Shown one piece after another: positions 24,701 to 26,773 of a DNA stretch of 64,000 bases (positions are counted from its first letter, which is position 1; every line of letters starts with the position of its first letter). The stretch lies in contig NZ_CP151726.1 in assembly GCF_038443385.1 (NCBI RefSeq), positions 7,130,001 through 7,194,000 of the forward strand, in the 5' to 3' direction. Position numbers and translations under genes: made by a program. The notes under the pieces are model-generated. The model saw only the letters and a program-made list of their open reading frames with translations. It had not been told where the DNA came from and did not search any database. Source of the DNA: Stieleria varia (GTDB taxonomy: Bacteria; Planctomycetota; Planctomycetia; Pirellulales; Pirellulaceae).

Positions 24701-24840
24701 TCGCCGGCTAGCAATTGCCGCTGCTCCAGCGATTCCAACTGACCGCGTTTGGCTTGGCGACGTTTCGCCTTGCGGTTCTTCTGCTGTTTGCGAGAGTCAG
24801 AACGAGCGCGCAGTTGATCAAGCAAAAGCTGCAAATTCAT
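1..24840 (-). CDS. Giant LEPR-XLL-type beta-strand-repeat / RTX-like surface protein (C-terminus beyond window)
   Basis: A single frame stays open from ATG at 24840 to the left edge, at least 8,280 codons. I checked the register by translating long stretches throughout; it stays in one codon phase. Order of parts: residues 1-46 basic and LEPR-XLL-like; from about residue 250 low-complexity Val/Ala/Ser/Asn beta-strand repeats (VSxxVGxAxNxIxN..A.I), interrupted near residues 490-1310 by repeats with an IGGLxxGxxY core; about residues 4300-6000 filamentous-haemagglutinin-like segments; about 6500-6850 Calx-beta-like sandwiches with FDDD; beyond 7000 RTX-like GDDxxxGG repeats, likely Ca2+-binding. 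The composition (Asp, Gly, Asn, Val, almost no Cys) and architecture suggest an exported adhesin or surface-layer-like protein. A specific ligand cannot be inferred. Exact repeat counts need computation. Long plus-strand frames here are antisense by-products of the same codon register. Confidence 0.93.
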   Translation of the reverse strand, partial: MNLQLLLDQLRARSDSRKQQKNRKAKRRQAKRGQLESLEQRQLLAGDFLVPTNNSDDTVRIWTEPAVGATPAKVFAEVTNTQPGAMAGDPPVVATILHERVLPIDSLTIDGQRGDDRVTFDGTVNLGTSTTISVISEEIFVAANADIDAGDISLVTGGVEMGANVLANLPIDLANVLDGERLIDIGSGAQINGDAIEIKATRVTSVVSPLRPFGGGDKDVDIRIADATITGTSVEIIAEAKDQNLDDIVPDFASSHSSEGVKKIFQAAGIGSPLAAMIRGGQADITLNSTVINATGNITVGANSKVDASTTAIATRSAGATGLSGALQSLSVGVGIADSHAQTLLLGNTRITSTGGDVKIESRAEAIAEIEAMTSGNSSVKKGVPSPADPNAAGGSVAVSLTDLVSKTHVGVNASVTASTGNVYVNAIGKTNNEAESKVAFSVDGAVGVSVSVASDTADVDALVEGTIQAAGADRAIVVESGNANSSGVITQVGHGFSTGDELVYLVLPAPDGSTNPVTGLVDGEILSVIVIDANHFELVREPAVALSLDAIERAGYATPSTHTFSAKRSVEFDSGLSNIASTDRITISNSQLPNLSEIQNGTEIRYFAASDDEAIEPVAIGGLEDGELYSVVGRQTESGGRISFRLAPIDALGNIGSPIDLTSLGVGGDHVISFDAPAISFPASATTVDVSRDEITLNSHGFQTGDEVLYHTDSSVSSTQTVRRNAIFARGDSAVVDVEGLDANGNPVVDLANDLFNHPDLSGMVTGTRVTYQSDAGGTRIGGLTNGTDYFVISNADGTTSLATTQPRAVQGLAVNLTSTGTGDNHRFTPTVIETGSDSIVIPNHGLFTGQALRYTAGRDPLTGADAPASAGLIQADGSPSEKIYYAIVTDLDRIQVANSLSDALAGNEISLTSTFNDNDYQAFTSETVALIVDGTTVDKVVNNGDDVLNLTAHGFADGAYLEYRTGGGQPIGGLVDGGRYFAHVSPGKPNELQLGTSTSNGSIITFSDTATVLTGNHVFVSIEGAVDVASSSIQLPAHDLASGDIVQYTRGTGVTNVGGLVNNREYEVVRVSGDVISLLDKDTGTPIVLSSAGVANQSHNFQVQTGDRSGATISFVAARATAVGSSSLLAFDPTAGSSLNLNSRLTPAPDPMDPDIVDPLGESIRLAGHGLRDGQHVVYVREGSSSIGGLTPGQEYKVEVLDGDHFSLTDLGDNLIDLTGPALGGNHAFLIASEVTIADRPIGGLSDGERYYVTVVDANTIRLNESPGSAEQNEALPWSFAGNSSTHQLVSEFQPTGISVGSKLRAFNKAVGKSALGGEPLVAGLLAGRSGARSQKIAQTSNISALGANKDRLRGTRQSNDMFSVSAGLAVNLVTHDVHTTITGDAELTTSGDAIISAKIRDKVTTRAVGTTETDSGIPGKPRPQKKFSAGVAISIGIYENTAEAVIQSGAQVDASGSLDLVSDVTYPFFLREVDLSNIADTFDSNDAFVDTMGQILILIAGLPNLFAGNATTAATGDSLSKNGAARFAVTGGLVYSEYDNQSVATIGTGALINQKAGFRADTQEVLVNAITQMRLINAAGRLEIKPSPDVVKTFGSSTQAGDVGIGGSFIVQSITNVTKATIEAGARVRTGSDRKLHVYANEDVLNINIATAGGKSGGLGLSGSLTQFDGDSETIAHIHDGVIIDAGQLRIVGDSKQLHVGVTGGVQRAKTVGAGVSVGLQTIDRNTQAILGAAPDGTGSSATQMDVDVTSVDIHADNRGGVYTFGIAGAFASNTNKKVQNAQSAAGGSVGVGDLTKSAVGIAGDTTWNDITNVTQAIVDTTGTIDLTGGDFGVQATDSTTVLSVSGAVAISIAAGNAFGLSGSFSRNEIDMTTTAQVTGADVNGANDVLIHADRSGDLLAFSASVAAAVVTPEGRALKAKGGAIAGNFSWNTITTNTDAIADSSHFDAAGNLSITAHDDSDLLAIGGGAGVTWGGQLGVGAAVGLNEITSRTNAKAMGAATLDADGNIVVSSHSTPRIHGIGMSLGLGQFGLAGTVGINNLTLDAVASIDGGVVRSGGMFTVSAIDDGEIRSDAGAVALGIQANGLPVSPTSVSGAFGAAVSVNDIGGMTQANVSNTTSINADDAVTITAYSQARIDALALAGAVAFAASPAGNSAAGAGNATVALNDIHRTIGAQLVGQSSAKLDLTGGADVTLSALDQTIIKAYAIGASIGIASAPAGSGYSLALGASVANNEIGNTVDANIEHAIIHSAGSVTVNASSQQEDFLTLDSSGANAISAADLDRLATEETLDTALAARLRNNFDLGLGPILSDSWRISQNAAGREWMVVDQKQGDVYTITLRGNALIVQKNNISAVAAAASVAASVSDKAISLSGAGASSENVVTTKTSATIDASEVHTTVAGSDLQVTASNSKGITATVVAASIGAGIGTAGASGAAAIGVALTENFVGFNTSGGRDAASSTATVSSTLLDIQGDVEVSATTAQAINSIAFSASVAVAASPSGGLGVGLGGAGANATNKIAADAVALISGLVSGSEITGDVSVTARDVSRISTVAGAVSIAASVTTGNSVSLTIGVGLARNTIDTSVSASVQNSELNTTKEIPNPDFNADDPDSPATLTVPIAQTLTVSAIESASIDAAAFAASVSVAVGSQASVAIAGAGAEATNRITTRTNAWVSNSELRVAGNVDLDATTHSDIDARVVSIAAGVGAGGNAGVGAAIGAALARNTIGYKSNFGGIATHQTGGTTPITVAPGDTVLLTAGPGAGNVYEFIGSSSQTFRTADFNRQELWRRADLQTSASETQAWISDTTVHADGDITVDAVADSTIDAVVVAASVAVAAGSSVGFAGAGSGVGVYNRITNHVRASIHGDGSPTADSFDFTNIDTNGAVAAAAPKEADFGVIGNSVRVMAQDDSTIDATASAVSLAGSFGASGGGASLAIGVSIARNEIANKIEAFIEGAQTQVVAAINDPNTPEIDLTYVGVKSTNGSVTVSAIENATIEVSSSAAALSAAFGMLGLALSGAGADAINDIDNRVIAIVYGSHVESSAPDFTLDGDGNLVPIAVNVTADNTSSIDAEVIVVSAAVSGAVFAGAGSIGVSIARNRIGSTDTNDSTRNGTLASITDSTVVAMTDVNVKATSSETINATSAAGSVAISASIGIAVAGSGAEASSLMASDIQASIENSTVIAGQDVQVVADSKSHVSKAVAVGASLSVSLGAASIAASVINNTIQNTVSAYINGDADDLVFAGNQVLISADGSKARVDDITAVTASVSAGLVGLSGGGIGIYNTINNSVNASIGSHMPIRSDGTVTVAAHEDAYLEADATNVSVSISLGAAIGAVVVHNTISSTLSALVSDANIEATDVNVTSESVATIEKTKSAGVAVSLGAGVGNDSTAEISTSSHATIDGGSVLASGNVTVFADAKNKARADADGGAFGAIAVGAMTATIDQGRGYGVDEVKAHVGDNTTITSSSLSIQASSEDELVAETIAAGGGVVSVSAADSQITSTQSALASIGTGATIDVDALAMTGANLQKTDSAADAYSVGLATGAGGGTRNVVTTKARVDVGANTHVNATNVVFNATNDVEKEHDFGGSNLRSGSAGLVGTTVLLSNTDLGTSSNPFIASIQVNPGAVIDVAGTNESPGVLQLQSKTVAQATDVVRIEAISGFAVTTGISNIDSVTDALINIDGAKLINRSGDIVMATHSDIGLRPSSNMFAAGANVGAGADANADSDSDNIVTVNNAELRGANINLQAGRDAFQVPNLISHFSNVEITTASLGPSIAVGTPNATADWNNTINVTGTSTLKAYQDVNLIAERSDSIPVRARTDGMVMSLSFVPYGYDVPDGASISGAGAVNVASGASVEAGLYNKSLLLIRSTVIDKIDDTPNNDLVPGVADITTARLAGAPEGQAGTANDPGKISSDDDYAWIQATTGLDLDRDLNYHFAPLNLSELAFSVSTGTVVRDVTDPNPNAFYKFVPQLVTTVDVALESEDYSNRTRWAPLTASELAQVNLFLADPDNYTATAGQFDAGGAGVYESDIAVGFRDALDGKFYVIKNSDLDSPTLSYKNLGNLLLAQREEILTWMASHSNNPEAIARYQVQLAEVDRLMKDLGFAEDETVNGETKTIVKEELDAIFINLPNIYAAPGSVFIEMSDKNAPLDGEVVARSGSSIIVENSTPFMPIVNDVVVRDNRRITVIDEELVQLTPGNVFINWEQQPGGVNDDGFGQSEISVLHSPSSLAAYEITTTSADGYEVPLEIQAPQDMYIVGDVVNENGSVAIQNLEGSISVSGEIRGASVSIISGRDFNLNTEDWFHTNRDPRQYLDYQFFRTQVFRYDGSTARLEFGSAANVQTQRYRTFRWGNFRIKLPIPGSQLTLAEAINENESEIVAQGSINVTARYLNINGLIQSGVDTITVNVAENFYVPTNRSSLLGSNGKPLPGINFGNPSDNVVDVPVNGYVDVANQSIVIRDLKPTGGDITLAGQIMSTGNGQLVAAYGHANVKIDNRSRYKLVLNEIDTTTDREGKITIIDSSLGIKTVYTTTSTGIQEEHFVGTLVVPPAGVSREEVSTIQYVSQGTTSTTGASMQYHPGVTNQLTAVSGQGNLQYVWVEGQEKTQIVVRKYEKRSFNLVGDNSFGDNLVKDGSFKWETVNFRDARPLLESEVLGTEGVATGFSENGSPIYEVPTYANGDAYTIQYSRTPDADVDLISGVTTVKIDAGLATTNANGDPINVGVSVGQHYRYIGSMNREAILDRENYKDTDEWQLVTTGIIASNTTLSSFKNESETTRRWTTGGGWLRKKTRHTEVTTITGQTDYYTHTLKADYPINISFVGGDTVSSIDIDSYRDIILQGDVDVPEGSTVDFSSRDGSLMGADVVGFYGVSPRITTGGDVNVNIEGNNEPIYVVAGGSITIDAINNTLVPAPASSGAKKAASKGAFAPAATISSGSLLTIDTVTAGGTIYINAADGIVARDDSTVITGNRIEIRTKRESIGTSSRPIKINSNTNGDGGLAAHAEKDIFITEIDGELIIVSPEEFSQKTGPTDTVDETVGVRSITGDIYLTTLNGDIYDGITEVFLPPTQAEIDALNAKLALFGAEATESAELSIINDESSFTRAYHDYWQRFRKATRTNAPSELIISSVNTATDVITTTTPHGMQTGAEISLDIGLTLATETISGPAWPDAASHVQASSGATQLVDMAYGQIVRLASGNYVRFGAADEAGVNLRAENFAVSPRWTPVTADYDVRNLTASDRVFIENGDLVFDSAGQLHEYVGPVATYYIIRVSNTQFKLAPSRYDAAIAPPHAPANPASQQIVPLDSGFTSGQKLLRFNYTTDPIDPADDTGSLTADQINNSYDPDFVFLYTTAEKNAIIDQRVLDATRLASPISGTLRRFLYPETPELARTDNTTGSTEIANVLGGDIYLSVGDTSPTVAPITGIGRLSRIQTLDMENGYDGLSVSEQALIASATVDDVLGLFYVTYQYTGPNAAGVDLQSVDFGDGHWTRVTPDFETGGLTTAVAIATGETVLVQHNRDFYGWYRYLGGNASLDLTIQQYDNTSLWQPITVDHQTIDTLDPPETDPADFRTVDLVTGQLIADTTIVESLTLQVTDDLNLEFLASGELFVDAFGNIALESANDMRINDINTLGDVRLKAAGDIVDVDLTNDEVAGAPGAVLDAGPAILSGGNVSLEADVVRGELSDTPLLIRVAPGGVLSGASIGDFDVRQLGGTDIIAGQNVAFSDLEVSRVSSQSNIEIIVDAGNMGIGRLESNDSITLNASGNIYNANDDLTQWNIRTDDATMTAGGHVGAAGFPIVMQLLDDLTVDAGGSVFLQNELRLYIDDLRSGGSTVTVDVVGDIHVGQITANNATVNLTATRSVYDNRENTTNSLPDALQNIRATNLNITAGDTIGEQVDPLEFDTSVSANGVVNLDAGLSIWAAESAGDLRIGLVDSRVGDVTLWAERDILDAQSDTLTDINGRLINLFAGMGGSGSIGAVSNDLEINTSAAATTPNGRMNLNVPGSAYITEVSGAVLVGALSSTLAGDIRITQIDTAGADETLLIDSLSSINVADGNVKFIVGDDVDILSGANVTVSGEFVIHADAPQFAGLLPADQLLDADVGTGVSINLRQNINAPVTRIFTGDDEDVFYIVGLNTNRYHVDGGGATDVYEVQLDGSGSERISFNDSGDPDDGADRLLVHGTVNDDIFLLRQYFVALLQSAVEPEGEDQLADTFERIDYNETINARLRVNAYAGDDYFVSDDNSVITTLDGGEGDDRFQIGQVFGLDPNPSTEVLAPGATAYASGVLIGDEIRTNAITRGHLSYGVSMPMVLYGAEGNDTFTVFSNKAGLRMEGEAGDDTFLVRAFIIEAEAVVQGGDGNDYIEYNINAPVSINGGDGNDRVTAVGSEADDVFVITDEGIFGAGLNIQVDGVEETIEVDGLEGNDTFYIMSTRPGVVNQIIGGLGSDTISIGGDVTQPVVSARQDGRSGVINHNTSSTQTEADGSITEGEYDGILTPGVETTIAGLESSAQVDSGFVVIDNLDGKVAVTEDLLGDFDTYTIGMAVDRSLYAGAKVYLTISATGASTGNKDKNGNQGDTVEISIDGGNTWLSAAVLVFDAGSDATWSDPITVRVRAKSDNAIEGERLVRINHSMLSTDSRLNSVSLPDIEVTVFDDDKGGVILRETNAETVVVEGTTGSADPTLDGQLEDRYTVQLTSQPAEDVVVHFDHDDQVKLYHQIDALTRVELTTSQITIAKADWNQLQTIIVVAVNDTDVENTGISNIRHSISSVDPKFNDAADAKTTDLLVSVYDDDSAGVLIEESDGKTLVISGQTPPAGEDDYTVRLTRRPTMPVRIGLLPDSQTSVSGPRVMPADADNPQPYIIFDATNWNLPVTVTVSAVASTSPDLSLRYFALQDHILSGMGGPIMIDGGQGTESRSLSPAIMLPYEAPVAPTNQTDSTDELQQTDRLLVFNDSSVSDDVVNVNASNISGLSMGTDDGTATGGIHVPAGINHYNLEIVEIMLGQGDDTINVTGSDPGAITVIHGGGGNDTFNVSGAGVDGDLDIENDVDAPLILLGETFQDGIRYSGESGFGSPNAIEFDGFGNDVFNITSTLGVTVYGGQGDDIINGGSGDDLLLGGSGNDTIRGNDGNDHILGDSGLNANLSTRFDRATSVLSIEVVPTGMLAPNPVNGPTATKLPKNQDPVTGGDDDLFGGAGNDLIFGDHGSITLGVIRPADEGDPGTFADDIAASTDLLLLTNRAVITASSESTTVGGSDRIDGGDDNDRIFGGFGVDYINYDRLANPQTPESGDDILVGDNGRLVFSHVGNVDTTDGFGYLITAETFAADDGAGDFITAGVGRKIMLGGAGADTLLAGSDNAADIALGDEGIAEFDPATGQLTRIATTTPTKGDSDTITAGNARNVLLGGVAGDFITGGSSLDGDIVVGDGGEATFSNDVLITISTNAPDQGARDIIVTGAGPDVIFGGDGGDDIDAGSDVARDIVVGDNGFANFLADGRITDISTTDPTIGGDDDIVVGDGDDIVFGGIGTDAIDVDRSTLAPIGTDSGDDIVVGDNGSAVFYTGGLGSILTQIQTTFVTDGDRDLINVDNGNDIVLGGVGNDLILAGGTDASRDIVLGDNGLVNFSNAGIIADLTTTAPQVGGDDDITVGNGDDIVLGGFGSDAIDVNRADLSPIGNDSGDDIVLGDNGLAVFFTGGSASVLTLITTTNPDDGAGDLINTAAGADVVFGGAGGDQIDAGSDLTGDVSRDIVVGDNGNATFDDAGNALALETTDLVSGGSDTITTGGGDDIVLGGYAGDQINVGAGNDIVLGDDGRLDYDLEPVGSGATPGSLDRILTSVSVVAGGDTIFGEDGEDILLGGADGDTIHGGNGRDAILGDNGKIDFLIGDGNAATLDQIIVTDPTAGGNDILNGDADNDIIFGGTADDTISGGSEHDVILGDHGEIDYTRPVDRNAISRFITLADAGGNDVIQGNDGDDFIFGGQGNDTIHGGLGQDDLVGGHNVPFGADGNDTIDGQEDEDVILGDNALITRTLLSPQLGTWENYLAPFDTIAIREITPFDDQDLIGGDDILMGGEAQDILIGQRGDDQILGEDDSDEIVGGLGSDTIDGGAGRDYILADAGLILRDFNADGTPQLDTDGTWHRDIVTEQVGRISNILPLDPNGLASLPADAARQILDADRIVLAGVNLPNGQRKIDPLSGQWQTVALLIELVDSDDDIVRGGDGNDVILGQRGADQINGDAGDDTLIGDYGVNTVPYES
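13550..20760 (-). repeat. Long Val/Ala/Ser-rich beta-strand repeat block of the giant protein
   Basis: More than twenty degenerate units of about 75-110 residues. The shared pattern is SVxxSVGxGxAxxxNxIxNxTxAxIxxSxVxAxGDVxVxA. It is typical of proteins annotated as beta-strand-repeat containing and could form a long beta-helix or fibre. The repetition is visible at both DNA and protein level. Similar units recur at about 23.4-24.1 kb. Confidence 0.75.
20900..23370 (-). repeat. IGGLxxGxxY repeat block within the giant protein
   Basis: About eight imperfect units of roughly 100 residues (approximately residues 490-1313). Each has a H-G/D-L/F-xx-G-xx-V/L-x-Y start, then IGGL-xx-G-xx-Y-x-V in the middle and a TGxHxF-like end. 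Examples are around 21240, 21660, 21930, 22490 and 22970. They resemble small beta domains repeated in tandem. Boundaries are approximate. Confidence 0.7.
24703..24840 (-). other. LEPR-XLL-like N-terminal sorting region of the giant protein
   Basis: The first 46 residues contain a Lys/Arg-rich stretch (about residues 18-32) followed by ESLEQRQLLAGD at residues 36-47. This matches the pattern of the LEPR-XLL region found at the N-terminus of very large planctomycete exported proteins (LE-x-R-x-LL followed by a small residue and Asp). It supports the choice of ATG at 24840 as the true start. The sorting role is an inference from the family; there is no classical signal-peptide hydrophobic core. 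Confidence 0.75.
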
Positions 24841-25120
24841 CGCAGAGTTTCCCAATTCCATCCGGGGCAATTCCGGCCGCATTCGTTGCGGCCGCGTCTT
24901 TCGGTCGACAAAACGTGGGACTTGAGTAAATCCGCACACTTTCGACGAAATACGTTCGAGCCAAGATATATCGTGCCGTGAAACTCGACGCTAGATGAAC
25001 TGTGTCAAAGCCAACCCCCCCGGCGAAAATATTGGCCGCGTGCAATGTTTGATCACGTGATGTTTGATAGCATTGCGTCTTACCCGTTCTCTTTCTCTGC
25101 TTCGATGCCGGAACCCGCCC

Positions 25121-25717
25121 ATGAATCAGCCAGAACACGAAGTCTCGATGCTGCTGCAACAACTCAAGGACGGTGACGAGTCGGTCAAGGAGCAATTGTT
25201 CGTCGGGCTCCAGGACGAATTACGGCAGATGGCGGCCGCGCTGATGCGACGCGAACGCGCCGACCATACGTTGCAAGCAACCGCATTGGTGAACGAAGCA
25301 TGCTTGAAACTGCTGGACTCCTCGGCCATCGGAAACGCCACCGATCGCAGGTACTTTTTCGGGATGGCCAACCGTGCGATGCGTCAGATCCTGGTCGATC
25401 ACGCACGCAAACGTCAGACGAATAAACGAGGCGGCGACTACCAGCGAGGATCGTTGGACATCGTGCTGGATAATTTCGAAGCCAGCAATGGTTGCCGGTT
25501 CATCGAACTGGAGGCCTCGCTGGACGAATTGGAGAAGTCATCTCCGCGACAGCGCGAAGTCGTGGAACTGCGTTTCTTTTCCGGACTATCCATCCCAGAG
25601 GTCGCCGAAGTCCTGGGGGTCAGCGAGGGGACGGTCGAACGGGATTGGCGGATGGCTCGTGCAAAGTTGTACCAGCAATTGCGTGACGACGAATCCTCGA
25701 CTCAAGGAAACCCGTAG
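25121..25717 (+). CDS. ECF-type RNA polymerase sigma factor, TIGR02999-like
   Basis: The product is 198 aa from ATG 25121; an upstream in-frame TTG at 25064 would add 19 unlikely residues. Region 2 includes the stretch ATALVNEACLKLL and RRYFFGMANRAMRQILVDHAR, typical of the Sigma70_ECF / TIGR02999 group common in planctomycetes and acidobacteria. Region 4 has LSxxPRQREVVELRFF and an HTH with LSIPEVAEVLGVSEGTVERDW. It is divergent from the giant gene (280 bp between start codons), so co-regulation is possible but not shown. No anti-sigma gene is adjacent. The 3' end overlaps the convergent DUF1571 gene by 16 bp. Confidence 0.9.
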   Translation: MNQPEHEVSMLLQQLKDGDESVKEQLFVGLQDELRQMAAALMRRERADHTLQATALVNEACLKLLDSSAIGNATDRRYFFGMANRAMRQILVDHARKRQTNKRGGDYQRGSLDIVLDNFEASNGCRFIELEASLDELEKSSPRQREVVELRFFSGLSIPEVAEVLGVSEGTVERDWRMARAKLYQQLRDDESSTQGNP

Positions 25718-26583
25718 GCTTCATTGTTGACATCGAAATCGTCGTCCGTCAGACCGACGTTGGTTTTGATGTCGTGGTATGCGTAGGACTCCAGCAGCGG
25801 TAGCTCGCTATCAGGTACGTCTGCGTCCGCCTGCTCAGGCCAACCGAAACTTCGGTAGCTCAGGATCAGCATCCGTTCTCGGTCGAACACAATCTCTGCC
25901 AGTTTAAAATCATCCTTGTCACCAGACGGTTTGCTGCGTCGAACACGAATCAGCTCCGCTTGAATTCCGTCAAACTCGTGGCCTTTGGACATCACCACGG
26001 ACACGTCTGGATTGTCGAGATCTTTTTGACCACGTTCGATCAATTGTTCGACCAATCGCACCAAGCCGATTTCGTAGATCGGAAATTTTTGTCCAGTCAT
26101 CGCGATGATGCCGGTCGGCTCCAACCAAATCGTCTTCAGGTTCAGTAAAAACGCTGTTTCATGAACCGCCATCTGGCCGTCGTACTTGTCTTTGCACCAC
26201 ATCACTTCGCGACCAGCAGCAGACTGCGGCGAAATGAACTTCAGATAGATCCGCATTGGAGCGTCATCGGAGTCGTTTCGCATTCGGGTCTGAATCTTCA
26301 GCTCCATCTCGTTCAGCTCACCAAGAACGCCATCGTCGCTCCGCTCTTGTTTGACAAACCGCGCGGTGTAGTCGTGGAGATTGGTCGACATGGTTGTCTT
26401 CGCATCCGCCGCCAGCTGCAACACATCGGCGATGCTGGACTGGGCGACAGCAGCAGAGTCAGTCGCTTGAATCGTCGGCGCGGAGACAGGGGCATTGGGC
26501 GACTTGGCACTGGAATCTCCCCACCAATAGCCCACCATGCCGGCAAAGATCATCAGGGTGACGGTGGTCGCGTGCTTCTTCAT
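25702..26583 (-). CDS. DUF1571 family protein, membrane-anchored or exported
   Basis: The product is 293 aa. Residues 1-22 form a short hydrophobic segment after MKKH, so the protein is exported or anchored. The body matches the DUF1571 pattern known mainly from planctomycetes: LHDYTARFVKQERxDGVLGE near residue 70-90, MRIYLKF and GREVMWCKDKYDGQM in the middle. The family function is unknown; its shape (early ARFVKQER, later beta-rich body) recalls periplasmic lipoprotein-carrier-like folds, which is speculation. The stop overlaps the sigma factor gene tail on the other strand. The gene upstream on the same strand is the secreted protein at 26773-28491, separated by palindromic repeats. Confidence 0.85.
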   Translation of the reverse strand: MKKHATTVTLMIFAGMVGYWWGDSSAKSPNAPVSAPTIQATDSAAVAQSSIADVLQLAADAKTTMSTNLHDYTARFVKQERSDDGVLGELNEMELKIQTRMRNDSDDAPMRIYLKFISPQSAAGREVMWCKDKYDGQMAVHETAFLLNLKTIWLEPTGIIAMTGQKFPIYEIGLVRLVEQLIERGQKDLDNPDVSVVMSKGHEFDGIQAELIRVRRSKPSGDKDDFKLAEIVFDRERMLILSYRSFGWPEQADADVPDSELPLLESYAYHDIKTNVGLTDDDFDVNNEAYGFP

Positions 26584-26641
26584 CTCGATAGATCGCTAGA
26601 GAAATCGTACCTGGCTGCAAGGATGCCAGGCTTTCTAGTAC

Positions 26642-26773
26642 GTCAGGCTTTCTAGCCTGACATACACAGGACATGTCAGGCTAGAAAGCCTGACGTACGT
26701 GGGGCAGGTCAGGCTGGAAAGCCTGACGTACGTGGGGCAAGTCAGGCTGGAAAGCCTGACGTACATGGGGGCT
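26642..26773. repeat. 33-bp tandem repeat with internal palindrome (plus one inverted copy)
   Basis: Three head-to-tail units start at 26675, 26708 and 26741, exactly 33 bp apart. Each carries the palindrome GTCAGGCTNGAAAGCCTGAC followed by GTACGTGGGGCA. A fourth palindrome in inverse orientation lies at 26642-26661. The array sits between two minus-strand genes and ends at the stop codon of the upstream one. It could act as mRNA hairpins (processing, attenuation) or be a REP-like mobile repeat. There are no spacers of varying sequence, so it is not CRISPR. Confidence 0.85.

Noticed and set aside
26642..26773. CRISPR array
   Set aside because: The period is regular but the whole 33-bp unit is repeated; there are no unique spacers and no cas genes.
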